Shown: piece by piece, positions 5,921 through 11,867 of the stretch | Layout of the letters: each line of letters opens with the position of its first letter | Position numbering within the stretch: position 1 is the first letter of the stretch | Origin: Deltaproteobacteria bacterium | GTDB lineage: Bacteria; Desulfobacterota; Dissulfuribacteria; Dissulfuribacterales; QOAL01 | NCBI GenBank assembly: GCA_027068235.1 | Contig: JAMOUE010000124.1 | Coordinates: forward strand, 1-12,097 | DNA: 12,097 nt | Direction: 5' to 3' | Position numbers and translations under genes: made by a program | Notes under the pieces: generated by a model | Told to the model about the DNA's origin: nothing | Database searches by the model: none | The model's input: only the letters and a program-made list of their open reading frames with translations

Positions 5921-6140
5921 AGTCACCTACCTCTGATTTTATAAACAAAATATTTTATTTATGGGTACCTCTAAAAATTGTCCTTTTGCCCAAGAAACTA
6001 CGTTACGTTCAAAAAAATAATCCTCAAATATAAATGACATGTCTGTGGTTATTTTTTTCATGCAACTAGTTCTTGAACAAAATTCCTAATTTTTATAGGT
6101 AGCCATAAACCTTACTGGCCATATTAACCCTTTTTTTTTT
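5921..6140 (-). promoter_or_regulatory. 220-nt AT-rich leader upstream of remA
   Basis: This gap between yicC and remA is far wider than those inside the gene blocks and is strongly AT-rich, including a ten-base T run at 6131-6140. It probably holds the promoter of remA-gmk-rlmB-waaA, but I find no pair of hexamers good enough to assign. A repeated ACGTT (6000-6009) and a short GTTC-TT-GAAC inverted repeat (6069-6078) are present. A 40-codon frame from ATG 6061 down to 5939 lacks a ribosome binding site. Confidence 0.4.
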
Positions 6141-7022
6141 CTATACAATATTTTGTAACTGCTCCCTAACTTTTTCAATCTCCGATTTTATTTCCACCAC
6201 CAAATGGGAGATGGTAAAATCGGAAGACTTTGAGGTTATTGTATTCGCCTCTCTAAAAATCTCCTGAAGCAGGAAGTCAAGCTTCCTACCTATCTGTTCG
6301 TCCATTTTGAGATATTTATAAAATTGATTTATGTGACTTTTAAGACGTACCAATTCCTCATTGATATCAAGGCGATCTGCAAGGATGGCCGCCTCTTGAA
6401 GAAGTCTTTGCTCATCCAACTGTAAATCCTTTAACCGTGTAACAATCCTTTCTTTCATTTTATTATGCTGTTCCTGAAGATTCTCCTTGGCCCTTGCCTC
6501 TATTTTCTCTACAAGTTCTTCTATATGTTTTAACCTCTCCAGGATATCCTTTTCAGTGGCTTGCCCCTCCTTTTTGGCCATGACCAAAGCGGCATTAACC
6601 AACTCTTCTAAAGGTCCTTGAAGCCGTTCCCACAATATCTGTGAATCTACTTGATCTTCCCTTGCAGATATGGCGTCTCTAAGAAGAGTTAACAAATCTG
6701 CCATCTTTATATCTGGCTCCAGGCCTAATTCCGTTCCCAACCGCTGGACAGCCTCTAAATAACCTCTAGCCATACCTATGTTGGGTTCAAAAACCACGGG
6801 TTTGTCAGAAAACGACTCATACTGAATAAACAACTCAACTCTTCCCCTAATCAGTCGTTTTTTTAGAAATCTTCGTATTTTATCCTCTAAGGGAGCAAAT
6901 TCCCTTGGCGCCCTCATATAAAAATCAAAGTATCTTGAATTAACAGATTTAAGCTCAAGGCCAAGACTCCAATCAGGGCCTGACTTTTCAACCTTTGCAA
7001 ATGTTGTCATGCTTCTTAGCAT
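6141..7022 (-). CDS. yicC: YicC family endoribonuclease
   Basis: E. coli YicC is a single-strand-specific RNase linked to small-RNA decay, and this is a full-length homolog of 293 residues. The N-terminal block MLRSMTTFAKVE corresponds to the family start MIRSMTGFG, with Gly replaced by Thr-Phe-Ala spacing. The C-terminal signature is nearly canonical: GRKLDFLLQEIFREANTITS, then KSSDFTISHLVVEIKSEIEK and REQLQNI. The middle (about 160-220) is a long charged helical stretch (EELVEKIEARAKENLQEQ), as in relatives. AGAGG lies 10 nt before the ATG. It follows DUF4416 by 5 nt and closes the Trm112-rfaE1-DUF4416-yicC block. The next gene remA is separated by a wide gap, although yicC-remA-gmk is a commonly conserved neighbourhood. 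The substrate in this organism is unknown. Confidence 0.93.
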   Translation of the reverse strand: MLRSMTTFAKVEKSGPDWSLGLELKSVNSRYFDFYMRAPREFAPLEDKIRRFLKKRLIRGRVELFIQYESFSDKPVVFEPNIGMARGYLEAVQRLGTELGLEPDIKMADLLTLLRDAISAREDQVDSQILWERLQGPLEELVNAALVMAKKEGQATEKDILERLKHIEELVEKIEARAKENLQEQHNKMKERIVTRLKDLQLDEQRLLQEAAILADRLDINEELVRLKSHINQFYKYLKMDEQIGRKLDFLLQEIFREANTITSKSSDFTISHLVVEIKSEIEKVREQLQNIV

Positions 7023-7027
7023 GTGGT

Positions 7028-7567
7028 TTATCCTCTCTTTTTCTTTATCATAGCAAGATATCTCTTTCTTGCCTCGTTGAGAAAGCCAAGGGCAAACTTA
7101 GACTTATAATCAGGATAGGTCCAATCAAGAAATGAAAAACGGCCCTTATAAAAAATGAGCGTAAGATCTCCATAAATGCCAGAGCCAAGATATATTCTAT
7201 GGGTAAAGTTTTTGGTAGTTGCAAGAACAAGCCGCTCTGCAGTAAGAATCCCCGGATCAATATTCACCCTTCTATTACCGTCTTTAGTCCATTGTTCCTC
7301 AAGTTTCATTGCCTGAAGCTTGATTTGCGCCAGAGTGTCTTGAGGCACAAGAGAATCAAAGGCAATAAAATGACGCAAAAGCCCCTGCCCCATCTCTTTT
7401 TCGTAGTATTTGGTCCATGTAAATGCAACGGGCCCTGCTTCAAACATTATTGGCCCAAATTCCAGCTCCAGATTTTCCTTTATTGTGGAAATCTCAACTT
7501 CTGGAGAATAGATAAGCCCTGTAACCAGGAGTCCTCTTGGAGGTATTTTCAGATCCTTTTTAGACAT
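7028..7567 (-). CDS. DUF4416 family protein of unknown function
   Basis: The protein has 179 residues and matches the DUF4416 family, which is spread among Desulfobacterota, Nitrospirota and thermodesulfobacterial lineages and has no established function. Recognisable blocks are the N-terminal PPRGLLVTGLIYSP, then GPVAFTWTKYYEKEMG, the central RRVNIDPGILTAERLVLAT, HRIYLGSGIYGDLTL, and the C-terminal FSFLDWTYPDYKS. The NIDPG and TYPDY segments are the most conserved-looking and could form a binding site, which is inference. There is no signal peptide or membrane helix, so it is probably cytoplasmic. It lies 3 nt after rfaE1 and 5 nt before yicC, so it is almost certainly co-transcribed and perhaps translationally coupled, with no strong ribosome binding site of its own. 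The position beside a heptose kinase suggests an envelope-related or housekeeping role, but does not prove it. Confidence 0.85.
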   Translation of the reverse strand: MSKKDLKIPPRGLLVTGLIYSPEVEISTIKENLELEFGPIMFEAGPVAFTWTKYYEKEMGQGLLRHFIAFDSLVPQDTLAQIKLQAMKLEEQWTKDGNRRVNIDPGILTAERLVLATTKNFTHRIYLGSGIYGDLTLIFYKGRFSFLDWTYPDYKSKFALGFLNEARKRYLAMIKKKRG

Positions 7568-7570
7568 GGA

Positions 7571-8584
7571 TCAGTGATGCAAAGAATCAATTGGTGCCTT
7601 TTCTATGGCCTGCCCAAGTTCCTGCCTTGTCACCGTTGCGGTTCCAACCTTGCCCACAACGATTCCAGCGGCCAGATTTGCAAGAAATGCAGACTCACAA
7701 GGAGACAAACCAGCAACAAGTCCAAGGGCCATAAGACTTATAACCGTATCACCAGCACCGGTCACGTCAAAGACCTCTCTTGCCATGGTAGGAATAGTAA
7801 AAAGCCCTTTCTCTCTCTGCCAAAGGGCCATACCTTCTGCCCCCCTGGTTATAAGTACAATTTCCAATTCCAAGGACTCTGCCATTGTTCTGGCAGATAT
7901 CTCAAGCTCTGCCTCGCCTTGAGCACTTAAAGACGTAATATCCTGGGCCTCTTTTAGATTAGGAGTTATTACCCGTGCCCCTCTGTAAAGAGACGCATTT
8001 ACAGGTTTTGGATCTACAAGGACTGGAATCTCCTTTTGTTTGGAAAAGTTGATAAGAAAATCCATTACCATACTACAGACAACACCCTTGTTGTAATCAG
8101 AGACAATCACTGCATCACATTCTTCAAGAGCTGCTTCAAGACCTTGCTTGAGTATATCGGCAATGTCTGTCTCCAATGGAGTTGGATCTTCCCTATCCAC
8201 ACGCACTACCTGTTGTCCCCGTGCCACTATCCTGGTTTTTAAAGTGGTAGGCCTTGTACGGTCTATCAACAAAGGGCTGGTATCTATGGCCTTTTCAGAA
8301 CAAAGAGACAACACGGTCTCTCCAAATCCATCATCACCAATGATTCCAGACAAGGCAGCGTTACTATCAAGACTCCTAAGATTATTGGCTACGTTTGCTG
8401 CACCTCCAAGCAAAAAAGACTCCTTTTCCACTTGCACCACAGGTACAGGAGCTTCAGGAGAAATTCTACTCACCTCACCCCATACGAACTGGTCGAGCAT
8501 AACATCGCCTATTACTAGGATTCTTTTGTCTGGAAATGAATCCACTGCTTTTAAAAGTTTTTCTTTAATCTTGCCAGGATCCAT
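7571..8584 (-). CDS. rfaE1: D-glycero-beta-D-manno-heptose-7-phosphate kinase (RfaE domain I, PfkB family)
   Basis: This enzyme phosphorylates D-glycero-D-manno-heptose 7-phosphate at C1 with ATP, a step of ADP-heptose synthesis for the LPS inner core. Counting from ATG 8584, GDVMLD (26-31) and SRISPEAPVPVV (39-50) are hallmarks of the HldE/RfaE kinase. GGAANVANNL (60-69), VDPKP, TPNLKEA and DVTGAGDTV (273-281, catalytic Asp279) are PfkB-fold sites. The protein ends after 337 residues, so the nucleotidylyltransferase half found in fused E. coli HldE is absent and must be encoded elsewhere. The frame is open to ATG 8620, but that start has no ribosome binding site and would overlap the previous gene by 56 nt. 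ATG 8584 overlaps it by 20 nt and has GGAGGAG 13 nt upstream. DUF4416 follows after 3 nt. Confidence 0.93.
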   Translation of the reverse strand: MDPGKIKEKLLKAVDSFPDKRILVIGDVMLDQFVWGEVSRISPEAPVPVVQVEKESFLLGGAANVANNLRSLDSNAALSGIIGDDGFGETVLSLCSEKAIDTSPLLIDRTRPTTLKTRIVARGQQVVRVDREDPTPLETDIADILKQGLEAALEECDAVIVSDYNKGVVCSMVMDFLINFSKQKEIPVLVDPKPVNASLYRGARVITPNLKEAQDITSLSAQGEAELEISARTMAESLELEIVLITRGAEGMALWQREKGLFTIPTMAREVFDVTGAGDTVISLMALGLVAGLSPCESAFLANLAAGIVVGKVGTATVTRQELGQAIEKAPIDSLHH

Positions 8585-8774
8585 CTCTTCTTTGATACTC
8601 CTCCAACGAAAGCGCCTCATCTATGAGCATAACAGGAATACCTTGCCTGATCTCATAAGCCAGATTGCACTTAGCGCAAAGTAGTGCATCTTCCTTTTTG
8701 CTTAATTCCACATCCCCCTTACACTTTGGGCAAGCGATTATCTCTAATAATTCTTTACTTATGCTTTCACTCAA
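8565..8774 (-). CDS. Trm112/YcaR-like zinc-ribbon protein
   Basis: This is a 69-residue protein of the Trm112p-like family (COG2835, E. coli YcaR type). Two CxxC knuckles, ACPKC and LCAKC, enclose a short beta segment, and YEIRQGIPVMLID is the family's usual ending. Trm112 proteins in eukaryotes and archaea bind and activate methyltransferases. The bacterial forms lie beside lipid A or LPS genes (ycaR between lpxK and kdsB in E. coli), and their partner is not established. The start is TTG 8774-8772, chosen because GGGAGGT lies 6 nt upstream and the protein then begins like its relatives with SESISKELLEIIACPKC. An in-frame TTG further upstream at 8798 would place that site inside the coding region. 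The 3' end overlaps rfaE1 by 20 nt, so the two are coupled. Confidence 0.88.
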   Translation of the reverse strand: MSESISKELLEIIACPKCKGDVELSKKEDALLCAKCNLAYEIRQGIPVMLIDEALSLEEYQRRDGSWQD

Positions 8775-8910
8775 GCCGTAACCTCCCTGCAACAACAAAA
8801 TGATTAATGATCAAATTCATGATTAGCTTGAATTTTAATCTATTTTAAAAGGGCTTGCTTGGAAAGGGTCTGTGTTTCATGATACAGGCAATGATTGATG
8901 GGCGGTATTA
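8775..8910 (-). promoter_or_regulatory. 136-nt gap after waaC, probable promoter region of the zinc-ribbon/rfaE1 block
   Basis: This AT-rich gap breaks the otherwise tight gene run. On the minus strand it carries ATCAT three times within 25 bases (8802-8824), a possible binding-site cluster. No convincing -35/-10 pair or terminator is visible, and no reading frame is credible. The size suggests a promoter, but read-through from waaC is equally possible. Confidence 0.3.
8781..8787 (-). promoter_or_regulatory. Strong Shine-Dalgarno deciding a TTG start for the zinc-ribbon gene
   Basis: On the minus strand GGGAGGT is followed by six bases (TACGGC) and TTG 8774-8772. This near-perfect site makes the TTG the start. 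The pairing of a strong site with a weak start codon may set moderate translation. Confidence 0.75.
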
Positions 8911-9957
8911 TTAAAAGAGACGTTTGACAGCATCAAACACCTCTTCAACCCCTATGGATTTCATGCATGAGTTATGAGAGCAACTTCTTTTAAAACACGG
9001 ACTGCAAGCCATCTCTTTCCTAATAACTATGTGTCCATTGCCAAAAGGGCCTGTCCTCCAAGGCGCAGTTGGACCAAAAAGGGCAACAAGCCGCAGTCCG
9101 CATGCTGCAGCAAGATGCATCGGACCAGTATCTGTTGATACTCCAAATCTGGACATCTTAAAAAGTGCAGAAAGGGTTTTTAGATCAGTCGTACCTGTTA
9201 GATCTTTGGCTGCTCCATTTGAAAGGAGCGCTATCTCCCTTCCAAGAGCATTGTCTTGCGCGCCTCCTACTACGAGACTGTGTAGGTCAGTGTCTTTTTG
9301 TATCAGTTTGGCAAGTTCTGCAAAAGATGACGTCAACCACCTCTTTGTTGGCCAGATGGTTCCTGGAATCAAGATTGCAAAGTTGTCTTGATTAATCTGG
9401 TATCGATCGAGGAGTTTTTGGGCATTTTGGAAATGATCCTCTGTGACATGCACAGGAAACCTTATCTCCTTGGAAGAGGCGCCCAAAGCACGCACTAAAT
9501 CCAGATACCGCAAAACGGCGTGTTTGTCAGGATCGTATGGTGGAACCTTTTTGTTCAAAAATATGTAGCTGAACTCCCTTGATCTATCAAATCCAGCCTT
9601 TACCTTTGCCTCTGAAAGGAAATTTATCAGTCCGCTCTTTAAAAGCCCCTGAAGATCTATTGCCATATCATACGAGACCGAAACAAGATCTTTCCTTAAA
9701 TCCGCAAGTTTTTTTAGAAGAAGAGGCCATCTGATTGGCATTCTTGCCAATCTGCCAAACTCAGCCCGAGGATAAACAATAACCCTATCTAGAAAAGGAT
9801 GATCTTCAAGGAGGCCTTTTCCAACCTCGCCACATATCCAATCAACCTTGCAGTTGGGCCAGGTGTCTTTTATCGCTTGCAACACCGGAAGACTCTGTAC
9901 TATGTCTCCAAGGGCGCTTAGCTTGATTATCAGGATTCTTTCTGGATTTTGGGACAT
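8911..9957 (-). CDS. waaC: LPS heptosyltransferase I-like glycosyltransferase (GT9)
   Basis: This family-9 glycosyltransferase transfers L-glycero-D-manno-heptose from ADP-heptose to Kdo of the inner core in the cytoplasm. From ATG 9957 there are 348 residues. The N-terminal acceptor domain has IIKLSALGDIVQSLPVL (10-26), with the Asp18 that serves as base in E. coli WaaC, and DLQGLLKSG (101-109), which separates heptosyltransferase I from II. The donor domain carries STDTGPMHLAAA (from 274) and LFGPTAPWRTGP. A Cys cluster at 318, 321, 326 and 331 near the C-terminus is absent from E. coli WaaF, and a similar one is present in the neighbouring WaaF-like protein. The frame is open to GTG 9972, but ATG 9957 is the better start; it overlaps gmhB by 28 nt. 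Assignment as the first rather than a later heptosyltransferase rests on DLQGLxKS and is likely but not certain. Confidence 0.88.
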   Translation of the reverse strand: MSQNPERILIIKLSALGDIVQSLPVLQAIKDTWPNCKVDWICGEVGKGLLEDHPFLDRVIVYPRAEFGRLARMPIRWPLLLKKLADLRKDLVSVSYDMAIDLQGLLKSGLINFLSEAKVKAGFDRSREFSYIFLNKKVPPYDPDKHAVLRYLDLVRALGASSKEIRFPVHVTEDHFQNAQKLLDRYQINQDNFAILIPGTIWPTKRWLTSSFAELAKLIQKDTDLHSLVVGGAQDNALGREIALLSNGAAKDLTGTTDLKTLSALFKMSRFGVSTDTGPMHLAAACGLRLVALFGPTAPWRTGPFGNGHIVIRKEMACSPCFKRSCSHNSCMKSIGVEEVFDAVKRLF

Positions 9958-10535
9958 TGTTCCACTATCCACTTAGAGGCATCTAAAAGATTTTTCGCTA
10001 TAAAGGCTAATCTTTCTCTTTGCCTAGGCAACATACTCTTTAAGGTCTTTTTTCCATATCCAGAAAGGACCAAAATGGTTTTAAGCCCCGCCCTCCAACC
10101 AGCCTCCATATCTCTTAAAGAGTCGCCAACCATGAAAGAGTGCCCAAGATCTATGGAAAAATCCTTTTGTGCTTTTTGAATAAGGCCAATTTCAGGTTTT
10201 CTACATGAACACCTTATGCGGAAAGGAAGACTCCCCTCCTCTGGATGATGAGGACAATAGTACCATGCATCTATATGGGCGTTATCCCTTGATAGCCTCT
10301 CATTTATTGTCTCATGGATCTTCTCAAGCATATTCTGATCCAAAAAGCCCCTTGCTATACCGGATTGATTTGTCACTACAATTGCCTTGTAGCCCGCCTT
10401 GTTCAACATGGAAATAGCAGCACCAGTACCTGGCAGAAGACGCAAATCTTCGATCCTCCGGAGATATGAGACCTCTTTATTTATAGTGCCGTCTCTGTCG
10501 AGAAAAACAGCCTTTGACTTAATGCTACTTTTCAT
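9930..10535 (-). CDS. gmhB: D-glycero-D-manno-heptose 1,7-bisphosphate 7-phosphatase
   Basis: GmhB is a HAD-superfamily phosphatase that removes the C7 phosphate of heptose 1,7-bisphosphate, the product of the RfaE1 kinase encoded nearby. The nucleophile motif is FLDRDGTIN with Asp13 and Asp15. Motif II is VVTNQSGIARG (53-63), and motif IV is MVGDSLRDMEAG with Asp138 and Asp142. The GmhB-specific zinc loop is complete: Cys94 and His96 in YYCPHHPEEG, Cys109 and Cys111 in RCSCRKPEIG. The length of 201 residues is typical. The ATG overlaps the waaF stop (ATGA, 10532-10535), so it is translated by coupling. Its own 3' end overlaps waaC by 28 nt. Whether it prefers the beta anomer (LPS) or alpha anomer (S-layer) cannot be read directly, but the LPS neighbours point to beta. 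Confidence 0.95.
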   Translation of the reverse strand: MKSSIKSKAVFLDRDGTINKEVSYLRRIEDLRLLPGTGAAISMLNKAGYKAIVVTNQSGIARGFLDQNMLEKIHETINERLSRDNAHIDAWYYCPHHPEEGSLPFRIRCSCRKPEIGLIQKAQKDFSIDLGHSFMVGDSLRDMEAGWRAGLKTILVLSGYGKKTLKSMLPRQRERLAFIAKNLLDASKWIVEQCPKIQKES

Positions 10536-11572
10536 ATCAAAGATTTTTTACATGCCTCAAATACCTCTTGCACACCAATACCCAGCATACAAATAAAGTC
10601 TCTGGGACATTCCCTACTTAAACATGGAGAGCAGGGAAGCTCATGTCGAATTACTATTGCCTTATCACTCCAAGGGCCTGTAGTAACAGGATTGGTAGAG
10701 CCAAAAAGCGCCACTATTGGGATGTCACATGCCGCTGCAATATGCATAAGGCCAGAATCATTTGTGACCATAAGATCCAAGCAGGAAATGGCACATATGG
10801 CCTGTTTGAGGCTAGTCTTTCCGCAAAGATCAATCCCACCATCTCCAATAGATGCAATTATACGCTTTCCTATCTCCACATCCTCATCTGTGCCAAAAAC
10901 AAGGATTTTCCCTTCGGGAAATGCCTCTAAGAGTTTGACAGCAAGATTACTGTAATTCTCAACTGGCCAACATTTAGCAGGGCCAAATGCAGCACTAGGG
11001 CTAAAACCGATCAAAGGCCGGTTTGATTTGTATCCCATGGAAGAAAGAAGCCTTTTTACCTCTTCAACATCTTCACTTGGAATGGCAAGCCTGATTTTAA
11101 GTGCATCTGACCATTCACTAGCGCCATTACCAAAAAGTTTCTCTATAAGATTCAGGTAATAAAAGACCTCGTGCTTACTTCTTTTGTCCCTTGGCACTTC
11201 AATGGCTTTTGTAAGTATTGCAGAACGAAAATCCGTATTATATCCGTAAACCTTAGGGATACCTGCAAGCCTAAATAAAAGGGCTGATTCAAAAGAATTT
11301 GGAAAGACAATAGAGATTTGGTAGCCATTTCTTTTTATCTTGGCTGACATATCCCTTAAAGAAGCGAGAGAGCCAAAACCTCTTTCTTTTTCATACTCAA
11401 TCAGATTAGATATATCAGGACAATATGAGTAAACAGGAGCACTCCATTTCCTTGCGAGGATGTCTATCTGGGCGCTGGGGAAAAGGCTTCGCAAGGCAGC
11501 CAGAGCAGGAAGCGTCATGACCGCATCACCTATCCAATTTGATCCTCTAACGATAATTTTTTCCGTCTCCAA
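10532..11572 (-). CDS. waaF: LPS heptosyltransferase II (GT9)
   Basis: WaaF adds the second heptose of the LPS inner core from ADP-heptose. The protein has 346 residues. Diagnostic segments are IVRGSNWIGDAVMTLPAL (7-24, with Asp16), FPNSFESALLFRLAGIPKVY, the family mark FGPAKCWPVENY (compare FGPAKRWP in E. coli), TNDSGLMHIAAA (from 270) and LFGSTNPVTTGP. Near the C-terminus it carries Cys314, Cys317, Cys322 and Cys328 in LPCSPCLSRECPRDFIC, a pattern shared with the WaaC-like neighbour but absent from E. coli WaaF. The start is TTG 11572-11570, the only candidate before an in-frame stop, with an AGGAAGG site 5 nt upstream. It is the first gene of the run and follows a good promoter candidate at 11628-11655. 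The 3' end overlaps gmhB by four bases. Confidence 0.95.
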   Translation of the reverse strand: METEKIIVRGSNWIGDAVMTLPALAALRSLFPSAQIDILARKWSAPVYSYCPDISNLIEYEKERGFGSLASLRDMSAKIKRNGYQISIVFPNSFESALLFRLAGIPKVYGYNTDFRSAILTKAIEVPRDKRSKHEVFYYLNLIEKLFGNGASEWSDALKIRLAIPSEDVEEVKRLLSSMGYKSNRPLIGFSPSAAFGPAKCWPVENYSNLAVKLLEAFPEGKILVFGTDEDVEIGKRIIASIGDGGIDLCGKTSLKQAICAISCLDLMVTNDSGLMHIAAACDIPIVALFGSTNPVTTGPWSDKAIVIRHELPCSPCLSRECPRDFICMLGIGVQEVFEACKKSLI

Positions 11573-11627
11573 AGCATCCTTCCTATCTGGTATAGTTTTA
11601 GAACAACTTACTTAGAGTGGGCCTACT

Positions 11628-11655
11628 TTTATACTAGAAAAAAAGGATTTAGCAA
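11628..11655 (-). promoter_or_regulatory. Candidate promoter of the waaF-gmhB-waaC operon
   Basis: On the minus strand TTGCTA (11655-11650) and TATAAA (11633-11628) are 16 nt apart, a good sigma-70-type match. The predicted start near 11620 gives a leader of about 48 nt before the TTG start of waaF. The -35 box reaches to within 6 nt of the divergent small gene's ATG at 11661, so the two genes share control DNA. Confidence 0.5.
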
Positions 11656-11660
11656 CTCAA

Positions 11661-11867
11661 ATGAATAACAAAGATAAACAACCATCAAACAAAAATAAAA
11701 GTAATATCGACAACGAGGAACTAGAACTACTTCAAATACACGTGCGCGCCGATCTTTATAGGGCATTTCGAAGATGTGTATGGATGATGGTTTATGAAAC
11801 AGGTAACTCCATAGTGGATATTCACAACAAACTTATAGAAGATCTTCTTAAAAGAAATGGCTGTTAA
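11661..11867 (+). CDS. Small ribbon-helix-helix-like protein, divergent from waaF
   Basis: This 68-residue protein is of no named family I can assign. The first 18 residues are polar and Lys/Asn-rich. The rest reads as a short strand, LLQIHVRADLY (24-34), followed by two helices, about 34-47 (YRAFRRCVWMMVYE) and 50-65 (SIVDIHNKLIEDLLKR). Strand-helix-helix order with an alternating polar strand is the outline of dimeric ribbon-helix-helix DNA-binding proteins, so a small regulator is plausible. The strong conserved look of HVRADLYRAF and WMMVYETG suggests a real gene. The ribosome binding site is AAGGA at 11643-11647, about 13 nt before ATG, which is longer than ideal. It is divergent from waaF, with 88 nt between the starts. 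If it binds DNA, the waaF promoter is an obvious candidate target. Confidence 0.65.
   Translation: MNNKDKQPSNKNKSNIDNEELELLQIHVRADLYRAFRRCVWMMVYETGNSIVDIHNKLIEDLLKRNGC

Noticed and set aside
5921..6140. Sigma-54 promoter for the remA block
   Set aside because: No GG-N10-GC pair with the surrounding TGGCAC/TTGC consensus is present in the leader.
7199..7930. 243-codon plus-strand frame across DUF4416 and rfaE1
   Set aside because: It is antisense to two confidently assigned genes, the composition is unnatural (rich in Cys, Phe, His, Lys), and there is no ribosome binding site.
8148..8684. 178-codon plus-strand frame over rfaE1 and the zinc-ribbon gene
   Set aside because: It is antisense to PfkB motifs and is Ser/Leu/Thr-rich, as expected from the reverse complement of a real gene.
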